Origin: JAEINY01 sp942490535 | GTDB taxonomy: Bacteria > Bacteroidota > Bacteroidia > Bacteroidales > Marinilabiliaceae | Direction of reading: 5' to 3' | DNA: 64,000 nt | Assembly: GCA_942490535.1 (NCBI GenBank) | Contig: CALNXQ010000005.1 | Coordinates: forward strand, 1,240,001-1,304,000 | Part shown: positions 1 through 8,117 of the stretch, in pieces | How positions within the stretch are numbered: the stretch's first letter is position 1 | Layout: each line of letters starts with the position of its first letter | Made by a program: the position numbers and the translations under genes | The notes under the pieces: model-generated | What the model was told of the DNA's origin: nothing | Databases searched by the model: none | The model's input: the letters and a program-made list of their open reading frames with translations, nothing else

Positions 1-67
1 CAGTGCCCGGCATGATATCGTGAATCATGCCTCTCCAATTAAGTTCTTCTACAAAGTTCATTGCCAT
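1..67 (-). CDS. tyrS: Tyrosyl-tRNA synthetase, N-terminal fragment (cut by window edge)
   Basis: Only the first 20 or so codons are present; the gene runs off the left edge. The peptide NFVEELNWRGMIHDIMPG matches the conserved start of Bacteroidota tyrosyl-tRNA synthetases, which charge tRNA-Tyr in the cytoplasm. Two in-frame ATGs (67 and 61) are possible; the second gives the usual MNFVEEL start. The identification rests on remembered family sequence and a short peptide, so it is good but not certain. Confidence 0.75.
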   Translation of the reverse strand, partial: MAMNFVEELNWRGMIHDIMPGT

Positions 68-230
68 ACTGTTTTTCAATACAATTGGATATAATCAAAG
101 AATTAATCCAAAAAACTACAATTTGACAAAGATAATAATTGCGGGCTTACAATCCTTCGGGTGCGGATAAAACTGACAGGGTGTAAAGGTAATAAATGGC
201 TGTGAAGGGAGGGAATGGGTTAAATGCAAA

Positions 231-259
231 ACGGTGCATCAAAAACTTTGATACACCGT
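231..259 (-). terminator. Rho-independent terminator after the secreted two-repeat protein
   Basis: A 13-bp stem with one mismatch (ACGGTGCATCAAA / TTTGATACACCGT, loop AAC) lies about 40 bp past the stop codon at 301. Read on the minus strand it is followed by TTTTGCATTT, a weak T-run. Confidence 0.6.
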
Positions 260-300
260 CTATTCGAAATCGTTGCTGATCCATCTGGTCAGCATCTGGA

Positions 301-912
301 TTATTTTCTGAAGTCATAACTGTACATTTTTTCACCTGATGTTAGACAAACCTGATATTTTCCTGCGGGTAATTTCGAAATGTCAAATAAACCCGAGTAG
401 GTGCTATTAGAAGGTAGTTCAGAGTTATAAACTTCCTCGCCCTTGGCATCGTTTATTTTGATGGTCAATTCATCATTCAAAAAATTCAAGTGACTGATGT
501 AAAGTTTATCGCCGGATGTGCGGAAAAAGGTATTTGCTTTCTCGGCCTCAGCCAGTTTTTTAGCTTCTTTTTTTACCACTTTGTGATCAACTACTGAGAA
601 TGATTCTACCACTCTGGCGTTTTTGCCCGATAGGATCACTTTGTAATCACCGTTGTTGACAGATGATAGATCAAATAACTTCTGGAAAGAATTGGACGAT
701 TTAATGCGTGGACTTGCATACAGCGTTTCGCCTGCCGCATTCACAATGGTTACTTTGAACGTTTCAGAAAACGAGTTCTGGGCAGATACAATCGCGTAAT
801 CTGTTTTCAAATAGGAGTGGATAAATACATTTCCTTTTCCAAATGCCGAAACGGACACCAAGGCAGCAAAGGCAATCGGAAAAATTCGTTTAAGTACTGT
901 TGTTTTTTTCAT
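301..912 (-). CDS. Secreted protein with two repeated beta-type domains
   Basis: 203 aa from the ATG at 912; a longer reading to 1002 would place extra charged residues before an obvious signal peptide (MKKTTVLKR, then a hydrophobic stretch ending near SAFG). The mature protein has two similar halves of about 80 residues, each with the pattern 'E-x-(L/V)-Y-x-S/N ... S-x-x-LFD(L/I)S-x-(V/L)-x-x-G-(D/K)-Y-(K/Q)-V'. This resembles the small beta-sandwich repeats (DUF3244-like) seen in exported Bacteroidota proteins. A Lys/Glu-rich linker near residue 115 joins the halves. No catalytic motif is visible. It is a single-gene unit with a hairpin in its leader and a phased repeat array upstream. Function unknown; secretion is well supported. 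Confidence 0.75.
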   Translation of the reverse strand: MKKTTVLKRIFPIAFAALVSVSAFGKGNVFIHSYLKTDYAIVSAQNSFSETFKVTIVNAAGETLYASPRIKSSNSFQKLFDLSSVNNGDYKVILSGKNARVVESFSVVDHKVVKKEAKKLAEAEKANTFFRTSGDKLYISHLNFLNDELTIKINDAKGEEVYNSELPSNSTYSGLFDISKLPAGKYQVCLTSGEKMYSYDFRK

Positions 913-945
913 GTTAATACATTTAAAGTTATTATTTTTTTTAGT

Positions 946-969
946 GTACCCCTCTTTTGTCTGGGGTAC
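946..969 (-). promoter_or_regulatory. Leader hairpin upstream of the secreted two-repeat protein
   Basis: Perfect 7-bp arms GTACCCC (946-952) and GGGGTAC (963-969) flank a 10-nt loop, 34 bp before the ATG at 912. On the minus strand the hairpin is followed by ACTAAAAAAAA, not by Ts, so it is a leader structure or operator rather than a terminator. Its right arm is also the first member of the GGGGT repeat series. Confidence 0.4.
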
Positions 970-1174
970 GGTGCAAATATAGATGCTTTTTCTGAATCTC
1001 ATGTTAAAAAACAGGGGTGTTTTTGTTAAAATACAATAAATATCAGTTTTGACTTGTGTTTTATGGGGGTGTATGACTTGAAAACAATAAAATGGAACTA
1101 TTTTGAGTGAATTAATAGGGGTGTAGATGGAAAAATATGGTTTTTAAGTGGAATTATTCTTGCAGAAGGGGTGT
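963..1174. repeat. Five GGGGT(G/A) words at 50-52 bp spacing
   Basis: GGGGTAC starts at 963 and GGGGTGT at 1014, 1066, 1118 and 1168, giving steps of 51, 52, 52 and 50 bp. A degenerate AGGAGCT lies one further step on, near 1220. The 45 bp between words are AT-rich and only loosely similar (units at 1118 and 1168 share an AATT-ATTCTT-like segment), so this may be a decayed 52-bp tandem repeat. It fills most of the 456-bp gap between the minus-strand gene starting at 912 and the end of dxs; no coding sequence is seen there. Confidence 0.65.
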
Positions 1175-1318
1175 TTCGTTTAAATGGAAAGAATATGGAA
1201 GGACGTAATTCTTATAAATAGGAGCTTAAAGTGTTAATTTGTGTTTGAAATATTAACTTTTGATTAAGTTATTCTATCAAATTGTAATTAATTGACCGGG
1301 ATATTGACAAGTGGATAC

Positions 1319-1345
1319 AAAAAATGGCGTTGTACACGCCATTTT
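1319..1345 (-). terminator. Terminator of dxs
   Basis: Perfect 10-bp stem AAAATGGCGT / ACGCCATTTT with loop TGTAC, 23 bp past the dxs stop. The minus-strand transcript ends in a run of six Ts. Confidence 0.8.
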
Positions 1346-1368
1346 AAAAGTTCTTCAGTAAGGTGAAA

Positions 1369-3291
1369 TTAGGCGATGGTTACCCGTTCTTTTAGTAGCT
1401 GCAGAGCCACGTTAAAGATACCTTCCCGATCGAAGCCACATTCGCCGTATAATTCTGTTTGGGTGCCATGCTCAATGAATTTATCCGGAATGCCCAGGCG
1501 TTTTACCTTGCATTGGTAGTCATTGTCCACCATAAATTCAATGACAGCACTTCCCAGGCCGCCAATGATTGTTCCATCTTCAATGGTGATTACTTTTTTG
1601 TGATGGGTGAATACGTCATGTAGTAATGCTTCATCCAAGGGTTTAACAAAGCGCATGTCGTAGTGAGCCACTGAATGGCCCAGGTTTTCCAGGTCTTTTA
1701 TGACCAGTGCTGTTTTGATCCCCAACGGACCGATAGTCAGAAAAGCCAAGTCGCTTCCCTCATTGAGTTTACGCCCGGTCCCTATTTTTATTTCTTTCAT
1801 GGGGCGGCGCCAATCCAGAAGCGAGCCATTTCCCCGGGGATAACGAATGGAGAACGGTCCCTGGTTGGGCAATTGAGCCGTGTACATCAGGTTGCGTAAT
1901 TCTTCTTCATCCATGGGTGAACTAACCACCATGTTAGGGATGCTTCGGAAAAAACTCAAATCGTAGGCCCCATGATGGGTCGCCCCGTCGGCCCCCACCA
2001 GTCCACCCCGATCCAGGCAAAAGACCACGTTCAGATTTTGAAAAGCCACATCATGTACCACCTGATCATAGGCCCGTTGCATAAATGACGAGTAGATGTT
2101 GCAAAAGGGTGTATAACCGGCAATGGCCAATCCTGCCGAAAAAGTCACCGCATGTTGTTCGGCAATGCCCACATCAAAAGCCCGGTTGGGCATCTTTTCC
2201 ATCATGATGTTGAGGCTACATCCTGTTGGCATGGCAGGGGTAATGCCCAGGATGGCATCGTTTTTCTCGGCTAACTCCACAATGGTATGCCCAAAAACAT
2301 CCTGGAATTTGGGTGGTTTTGGATTGGTCGCTACGGCTTCCAGCTGTTTGCCGGTGGCCCTGTCAAACTTAGCACCTACCGCATGCCAGGCCGTTTGATT
2401 TTCTTCAGCGTATTTATAACCCTTCCCTTTTTTGGTAATCACATGCAGTACCTTGGGTCCGGAGATGTTTTTTAAATCCGCCAATACCTTTGTCAGATGA
2501 TGGATGTCGTGCCCATCAACGGGTCCGAAATAGCGGATGTTCAGTCCTTCAAAGATATTGGTCTGTTTGGTCAGTAAGGTTTTTAACGAGTTATTGACTT
2601 TCGTGATGAACTCTTTGGAACGAGGACCGGCCAGTTTCAGCTTTTCCAAGCCCCGATACACCTCGTGACGAAATTTATTATAGGTATGTGAAGTGGCAAT
2701 GTCAACCAGGTATTCACTCAAGCCTCCCACATTGGGATCAATGGCCATGTTGTTGTCGTTTAGAACCACCAGCATATTGGTATTCGCCGCTGACATGTTG
2801 TTGAGGGCTTCAAAGGCCATACCCGCTGTCATGGAACCATCGCCAATCACGGCTACCACCTGTTTGTCTTTCTCGCCTTTCAATTGTGCTGCAGTCGCAA
2901 TTCCCAGCGCCGCAGAAATAGAAGTGGAGGAGTGTCCCACGCTAAAGGCATCGTACTCACTTTCAAAAATATTGGGAAACCCGCTCAGGCCTTTGAATTT
3001 GCGATTGGTATGAAAGCGATCGCGCCGGCCGGTAAGTATCTTATGGCCATAGGCCTGATGACCCACGTCCCAAATAAGTTTGTCGACCGGTGTATTGAAA
3101 ACATAGTGCAAGGCCACTGTTAATTCCACAACGCCCAGGCTGGCCCCAAAGTGACCGGGATTGCATGAAACGGCATCTATTATATAATCTCTTAATTCCT
3201 GACACACCTGAGGTAAATCTTCTTCGTTGACTTTTTTCAGGTCGGCTGGAATATTAATTGAGTCCAGTAACCGGGTTTTACCGTCCTTCAT
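1369..3291 (-). CDS. dxs: 1-deoxy-D-xylulose-5-phosphate synthase
   Basis: 640 aa, normal length for DXS, the thiamine-diphosphate enzyme that condenses pyruvate and glyceraldehyde-3-phosphate in the first step of the MEP isoprenoid pathway. Visible motifs are DVGHQAYGHK (about residues 75-84), the thiamine-diphosphate/Mg site GDGSMTAG (about 150), NDNNMAI, the transketolase pyrimidine-domain segment with catalytic Glu in GIAEQHAVTF (about 380), and a C-terminal transketolase domain. All key segments are intact. A TATCTTTG -7 box on the minus strand (3358 to 3351) suggests transcription starts about 50 bp before the ATG. It appears monocistronic, with its own terminator and a long intergenic region on each side. 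Confidence 0.97.
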   Translation of the reverse strand: MKDGKTRLLDSINIPADLKKVNEEDLPQVCQELRDYIIDAVSCNPGHFGASLGVVELTVALHYVFNTPVDKLIWDVGHQAYGHKILTGRRDRFHTNRKFKGLSGFPNIFESEYDAFSVGHSSTSISAALGIATAAQLKGEKDKQVVAVIGDGSMTAGMAFEALNNMSAANTNMLVVLNDNNMAIDPNVGGLSEYLVDIATSHTYNKFRHEVYRGLEKLKLAGPRSKEFITKVNNSLKTLLTKQTNIFEGLNIRYFGPVDGHDIHHLTKVLADLKNISGPKVLHVITKKGKGYKYAEENQTAWHAVGAKFDRATGKQLEAVATNPKPPKFQDVFGHTIVELAEKNDAILGITPAMPTGCSLNIMMEKMPNRAFDVGIAEQHAVTFSAGLAIAGYTPFCNIYSSFMQRAYDQVVHDVAFQNLNVVFCLDRGGLVGADGATHHGAYDLSFFRSIPNMVVSSPMDEEELRNLMYTAQLPNQGPFSIRYPRGNGSLLDWRRPMKEIKIGTGRKLNEGSDLAFLTIGPLGIKTALVIKDLENLGHSVAHYDMRFVKPLDEALLHDVFTHHKKVITIEDGTIIGGLGSAVIEFMVDNDYQCKVKRLGIPDKFIEHGTQTELYGECGFDREGIFNVALQLLKERVTIA

Positions 3292-4014
3292 AAAACTGAC
3301 TGTCTAGTATAAATCGCTATTAACGATTGGATTAATTGGTATTGAGAGTGCAAAGATAATAAGATTGAAAAGAACACTGTAGCATATAGACGCATTAACT
3401 CACATTTCTATTGTGCAGACATGAATTTTTTATCATTTTATGGCACCTTCTAATACGATATTGGTTAGTAGTTTGGGAGGTCACTTAAGGTGGTGCGAGG
3501 AAGAAGGAATTGTCGTAAGCGGGAATATTGATTTCCGGAATAAACCATCCGCTACATTTCATTCCCCGATTAGTTTCCTCTTTGCTCCATGATCCGGGTA
3601 AAAACATTCGAAGGCCTTGCTAAATGAGCCGATCATCTTACTTTTTGGTGCATGAATGGCCTGATTTCTTAAAATGTTCTGATAAAATGGGAGGATGGGC
3701 TGGTATTTTATGAGGAAAGGCTTGGGTGGAGCGAATCACTTCTCACTTTTTGCCAGGTACACGTCCCTTTTTCCGAGGCTGTTCTGGTAAATTGGGAGCG
3801 GTTCGGATGAAAATGAGAGGTCTTCCGCTTGTTTTGCTCCGGTAATGAGGAGTAAAGCAAGGTGTTTCTGATGAAAAGGGAGAATGTGGGTGCAGAAAGT
3901 GAGCCCATTTGCTCTTTATATAAGGTGTCTGATCACCATGCATCTATTTTTTGAACGCAATACTAGGTGGGTTTTTATTTTTTACTAATCTTTGAAATAT
4001 AAATTTGTTAAGGT
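3292..4014. other. Long divergent intergenic region (723 bp)
   Basis: This separates dxs (minus) from the OmpA lipoprotein gene (plus). No reading frame has protein-like composition or a recognisable product. The left 350 bp show nothing I can name apart from the probable dxs promoter; the right part holds the 21-bp-phased array listed separately. Confidence 0.6.
3681..3903. repeat. 21-bp-phased array of a degenerate GATRAAAWKGGAG motif
   Basis: GAG triplets start at 3691, 3712, 3775, 3796, 3817, 3880 and 3901, all exact multiples of 21 bp apart. Two of the empty grid positions carry near matches (GAA at 3733, CAG at 3754); 3838 and 3859 do not match. The best units read GATAAAATGGGAG (3681), GGTAAATTGGGAG (3786), GATGAAAATGAGAG (3806) and GATGAAAAGGGAG (3870). 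The array ends about 110 bp before the lipoprotein start at 4015. Confidence 0.6.
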
Positions 4015-5037
4015 ATGGATAAGAAGTTGTGGAGTATTACTAAAGGACTTGTTTTTATAGGCATACTGACCGCCTGTGTGCCGCTGAAACAGTTTGAAGA
4101 GCAGCAGGACCGAAATCGCCAATTGGAGGAAGAAGCTGCCTATCTGCGCAGTGAAAATGATGCGTTAACCGTTGGTAGCCGCGAATTAACGGCTGAAGTG
4201 GAGCGATTGCGAAAAGAAGTTTCCGGCCTTAAAGAAGAAGAGGTGGCTTTGAATCGGCTTGTTCATCAGAAAGGGGCTCAGTATGACGATTTGTTAGCGA
4301 AATATAACGACGCATTAAAGCTGTTGCAAACAGGTAGTGGTGATGGGGAGTCGCGCGATTTGATGGCTTACCTGCAAAAGTTACAGGAGGACTTGCAGAC
4401 ACGCGAAGATGAGTTGATCGGCTCGGAACGGGAGTTAACGGATAAAAAGAAACGTTTGCAGGCCACCATCGCCGAGTTGGAAACGGCGCAGCGTCAGATG
4501 CAGGCTCAAAATGCCCGCTTAGCTGAGTTGGAACAGGCACTGAAGCAAAAAGAGGAGGCCATGCTGGCTTTGCGGCAAAGTGTGAGCGATGCCTTAACCG
4601 GTTTTTCGGGTGACGAGTTAAAAGTGCATATGAAAAACGGTAAAGTGTATGTGTCCATGGAAGAAAAACTGTTGTTTAAGTCCGGGAGTTATGAGGTGAA
4701 TAGTCAAGGTGCTTCAGCGCTGAAAAAATTGGCCGGTATCCTGGAGCAAAACAAGGATGTGGATATTTTGGTGGAAGGACATACGGATAAGGTCCCTTTT
4801 AAGAGTGCGCTTTTGGTAGATAATTGGGATTTGAGTGTAAAACGTGCTACGTCGGTAGTGCGGATTATCTTATCCGGGAGCAATATTGATCCTAAGCGTA
4901 TTTCAGCGGCGGGAAAAGGCGAGCATTTACCGGTGATGGATGCGAATACACCCATTGCCTTACAAAAGAACAGAAGAACAGAAATTATTCTGACGCCCCG
5001 TCTGGATAAAATTCTGAATTTACTGGAAGGGCATTAA
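4015..5037 (+). CDS. OmpA-family outer-membrane lipoprotein with coiled coil
   Basis: 340 aa. A signal peptide ends in the lipobox LTAC with the lipidated Cys at residue 21. Residues about 25-200 are a long Glu/Gln/Leu-rich coiled coil. A C-terminal OmpA/Pal-like peptidoglycan-binding domain follows, with VEGHTDKVPF at about 253-262 and the conserved NRRTEI near residue 330. This is a Pal-like layout: anchored in the outer membrane by lipid and bound to peptidoglycan across the periplasm by the OmpA domain. The coiled coil is long enough to act as a spacer. Its stop is 3 bp before the ATG of the radical SAM gene, so the two are almost certainly cotranscribed. Confidence 0.9.
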   Translation: MDKKLWSITKGLVFIGILTACVPLKQFEEQQDRNRQLEEEAAYLRSENDALTVGSRELTAEVERLRKEVSGLKEEEVALNRLVHQKGAQYDDLLAKYNDALKLLQTGSGDGESRDLMAYLQKLQEDLQTREDELIGSERELTDKKKRLQATIAELETAQRQMQAQNARLAELEQALKQKEEAMLALRQSVSDALTGFSGDELKVHMKNGKVYVSMEEKLLFKSGSYEVNSQGASALKKLAGILEQNKDVDILVEGHTDKVPFKSALLVDNWDLSVKRATSVVRIILSGSNIDPKRISAAGKGEHLPVMDANTPIALQKNRRTEIILTPRLDKILNLLEGH

Positions 5038-5040
5038 GCC

Positions 5041-6063
5041 ATGCGCTTTCAGGTAAAAATAGGGGAGGTGGAGGCTTTGCTAAAAGCCTTCACTCTTTTG
5101 AGGCTGGTCAATGCGGTGAAGGTGTTCCTGGCCTACCTGTGGGGGCGCATCACCCGGCGGGTGGTTGTTTGGGGGAAGCCCATTGCGGTAGCGATCGAGC
5201 CCACCAGCATATGCAATCTTCAATGTCCCGAATGTCCTACGGGAGCCAATTTATTGAAGCGTCCTCGTGGAACCATGGAAGTGGCGCATTTCCAACGGAT
5301 GGTGGAGCAATTATCCGCTCATCTGCTGTATCTGAATTTATACATTCAGGGGGAACCCTTCATGCATCCTCATTTCGATAAGCTGGTTCAAATCGCCAAT
5401 GCCCGGAAAATCTATACCTCTACTTCCACCAACGGGCACTTTATTGATGACTATAAAGCGGAAAGAATTGTAAAGGCCGGGTTAAAGCGAATCATCTTTT
5501 CGGTGGATGGGGCCACGCAAACGACCTATTCAACCTATCGGGTGGGTGGTCAACTGGACAAAGTCAAATCGGGCATTCGCTCTGTCGTAAAGGCCAAGCA
5601 ATGCCTTAAGACACGATTTCCAATGGTTGTCATGCAATTTTTGGTGTTTCGGCACAATGAACATGAGTTGATGGCAATTCGGAAATTGGCCCATGAGCTG
5701 GGAGTGGATAAGTTGGAAATAAAGACCGCTCAATTTAATGCGTTCAGCAAAGAAGAAGTGGCTCCCCCGTCCGATAACTTGTTGAGCAGGTATAAAAACC
5801 ATAAGACACAAGAGTTAAAGAATTCGATGTATAATCATTGTTGGCGGCAATGGCATTCGGCAGTCATAACGTGGGACGGTAATGTTAGTCCATGCTGTTA
5901 TGATAAAGATGCTGAATATAGTTATGGTAATTTGCTACAAGCGGATGCCGAGGCTGTGTTTGGCGGAAAAACAGACCTTATATTTAAGAAAGGCATACTG
6001 CTTGATAAGACCAGAATAGTGATGTGCCGGAACTGTCCCGAGGGTCGAACCTTTTGGTCTTAA
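5041..6063 (+). CDS. Radical SAM/SPASM domain enzyme
   Basis: 340 aa. The radical SAM [4Fe-4S] motif CNLQCPEC (CX3CX2C) lies at Cys58, Cys62 and Cys65. A C-terminal SPASM region has Cys267, the pair Cys285-Cys286, and Cys329/Cys332 (CRNC) as likely auxiliary-cluster ligands. SPASM enzymes commonly modify peptides or proteins by radical chemistry or mature sulfatases; the substrate here cannot be read from the sequence. The N-terminal 45 residues are unusual, with a hydrophobic stretch ending in RITRRVVVWGKP. The start 3 bp after the OmpA lipoprotein gene shows translational coupling. No small precursor-peptide gene is visible next to it. Confidence 0.88.
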   Translation: MRFQVKIGEVEALLKAFTLLRLVNAVKVFLAYLWGRITRRVVVWGKPIAVAIEPTSICNLQCPECPTGANLLKRPRGTMEVAHFQRMVEQLSAHLLYLNLYIQGEPFMHPHFDKLVQIANARKIYTSTSTNGHFIDDYKAERIVKAGLKRIIFSVDGATQTTYSTYRVGGQLDKVKSGIRSVVKAKQCLKTRFPMVVMQFLVFRHNEHELMAIRKLAHELGVDKLEIKTAQFNAFSKEEVAPPSDNLLSRYKNHKTQELKNSMYNHCWRQWHSAVITWDGNVSPCCYDKDAEYSYGNLLQADAEAVFGGKTDLIFKKGILLDKTRIVMCRNCPEGRTFWS

Positions 6064-6248
6064 TTTGTAAAATGGAAGGCAGCATGGGGTTTGCAGCGAC
6101 ACTTATGGCCGGTTGTTAATAGGTGTTAATAAAAAATCATAATTTTCCCGGTAAATAGTTAGGCGTACTGTGAGAAATAGTTAACTTTAGCGGGATAAGC
6201 AAGTGATAATGGGGAAAGGTAGAAGGTCTTAGTTACCTAAAACATTTT

Positions 6249-8081
6249 ATGGGAAGCGTTACGTCATCAAGGCTGTTTAGAAGTATAGATATTTTTATTA
6301 GGAGAAGGTTGGGGCCCACCTCATTACCTTCAGGAGAGGGACTGCATTATTGGCGCGAGCGAATTTTTCATTATTTCTCTGTTGGCTTGTTGTTTATCGG
6401 GTTAATTGTATTTCTTTTTTATGAATTAACCTTCCTGCAGCATCAGCAATATGTATATGCCGCTTTTGCCGCGTTTGTGTTTCTTTCTGCGTTATCTGCA
6501 ACATCCCTTCGAAATTTGCCCTTAAAGTTTCGGGTTTCCTGGATATTATTCCTGATCTATTTGATTGGGAGTTATGCTATCTTAGAAAGCAATAACTCGG
6601 CTCTGGGATATGCCTTTTTGTTTTCGTATTCGCTGATGTCGGGTATTTTAGTTGGGCAAAAAGGCGCCTGGTGGTCTATTTTGTTGATTGTGGTAACGCT
6701 GGCTGTAACTGGAGGAGTGCTTTACTTTCCGGGATTGGAAGTGCCTTTCGAGCCCATCCTGAGTTTAAATGACTATGTGCAAATGGCCATTTCCTTTTTG
6801 GTGATTAACATGGTTACTTTATTGCCACTGGTGAGTTTGCTGAACGGGTTGATGTTTAGCCTGGAGAAGGAAAAGCGGTACCGCCGTCTGTTACGGCGTG
6901 AACATGAAGATTTAGCTTTGGCCAAGCGAAAAGCGGAAGAAAGTGACCGCTTAAAAACAGCTTTTTTGTCCAATATGTCCCATGAGATCCGGACACCGAT
7001 GAATGCCATTCTAGGGTTTTCCAATCTGTTGTCGCATCCCGAAATAAATGCCGCCGAGAAAGAGGAATTTGTGAATTTGATTAAAATCAATGGTAAAAAC
7101 CTGCTCACTTTAGTGGAAGATATCATTGATGTGTCGAAAATCGATAGTGGACAACTGCAAATCAAAAACGCTCCGTGTAAATTGCATCAGCTCATGATGC
7201 AGGTCTATGAATCTTTCTTCAATGACATTAAGCGCCGGGGGCTTTTTAATTTGAAGCTGTATTTGAAAGAAGGTATCAGTGATGAAGATGTCATGGTTTT
7301 AACCGACGCTCATCGCTTGCAACAGATATTAATTAACCTGGTTGGTAACGCCGTGAAGTTTACCGAACGTGGATTTGTGGAGTTTGGCTATGAGCAAAAA
7401 GATGATCAGTTCCTGAGTTTTTATGTGAAGGATACCGGAATCGGACTGCCCAAAGGAAAAGAAGATGATATTTTTGATCGCTTTTCGAAATTCAATAACG
7501 ATAAGCAGCGTTTGTATGGCGGTACCGGAATCGGGTTGTCCATTGCCAAACATCTGGTTGAATTGATGGGTGGTGATATTTGGGTGGAATCCGAACCGCT
7601 GGTGGGAACGACCTTTTATTTTACACTCCCATTTCATCGCTTGGCGCCTCAAGCCAAGACGGTGGTTGAAAAGCAGGAGTCGGTCAGCGAATTTAACTGG
7701 GAAGGCAAAACTTTTCTGGTGGCAGAAGATGAGGAAGATAACTTTAGATACATTGAAGTGGCGTTGGCACTTTCAAATGCGAGTTTAATCTGGGCGCGCG
7801 ATGGGAAAGAGGCCGTGGAGGTTTTTAAAAAAGTCAACAACATCGATCTGGTGTTGATGGATATTAAGATGCCTTTGATGGATGGATACAGTGCCACGCG
7901 GGAGATAAAAAACATCAGTCGCCATGTACCGGTGATTGCGCAAACGGCCTACGCCATGTCGGAAGAGAAAGAGAAGTCGAAATTGGCAGGTTGTGATGAT
8001 TACATTGCCAAGCCCATTGGTTATGAGGATTTGTTGTTGACCATCAATAAATTTGTACCTGGTAACGGAAAGGCGTCTTAA
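6249..8081 (+). CDS. Hybrid sensor histidine kinase / response regulator
   Basis: 610 aa. About six hydrophobic segments between residues 35 and 205 form a membrane sensor with no large extracytoplasmic loop. A HisKA domain follows with phospho-acceptor His245 (NMSHEIRTPMN), then HATPase_c with N, G1 and G2 boxes (NAVKFTERG, DTGIGLPKG, GGTGIGLSIAK). A C-terminal receiver has Asp538 in LVLMDIKMP and the conserved Lys in AKP. No DNA-binding output domain is attached, so phosphate may pass to another protein or stop at the receiver. GTTA words at helical spacing lie in the 185-bp upstream gap. The downstream btpA-like gene starts 36 bp later and may be cotranscribed. Confidence 0.93.
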   Translation: MGSVTSSRLFRSIDIFIRRRLGPTSLPSGEGLHYWRERIFHYFSVGLLFIGLIVFLFYELTFLQHQQYVYAAFAAFVFLSALSATSLRNLPLKFRVSWILFLIYLIGSYAILESNNSALGYAFLFSYSLMSGILVGQKGAWWSILLIVVTLAVTGGVLYFPGLEVPFEPILSLNDYVQMAISFLVINMVTLLPLVSLLNGLMFSLEKEKRYRRLLRREHEDLALAKRKAEESDRLKTAFLSNMSHEIRTPMNAILGFSNLLSHPEINAAEKEEFVNLIKINGKNLLTLVEDIIDVSKIDSGQLQIKNAPCKLHQLMMQVYESFFNDIKRRGLFNLKLYLKEGISDEDVMVLTDAHRLQQILINLVGNAVKFTERGFVEFGYEQKDDQFLSFYVKDTGIGLPKGKEDDIFDRFSKFNNDKQRLYGGTGIGLSIAKHLVELMGGDIWVESEPLVGTTFYFTLPFHRLAPQAKTVVEKQESVSEFNWEGKTFLVAEDEEDNFRYIEVALALSNASLIWARDGKEAVEVFKKVNNIDLVLMDIKMPLMDGYSATREIKNISRHVPVIAQTAYAMSEEKEKSKLAGCDDYIAKPIGYEDLLLTINKFVPGNGKAS

Positions 8082-8117
8082 TTGCAAATTCCTGGATAAG
8101 CTTAAACCTTTAGTGCG

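Noticed and set aside
147..335. 62-aa minus-strand reading frame past the end of the two-repeat protein gene
   Set aside because: It overlaps the end of the real gene and its terminator, and has no signal or domain.
817..1029. 70-aa plus-strand frame opposite the two-repeat protein's signal peptide
   Set aside because: Antisense shadow of a well-supported gene and its leader hairpin.
3708..3943. Two overlapping minus-strand frames of 66 aa in the dxs/lipoprotein gap
   Set aside because: Low-complexity Ser/Pro/Thr translations that arise from the 21-bp-phased array read on the other strand.
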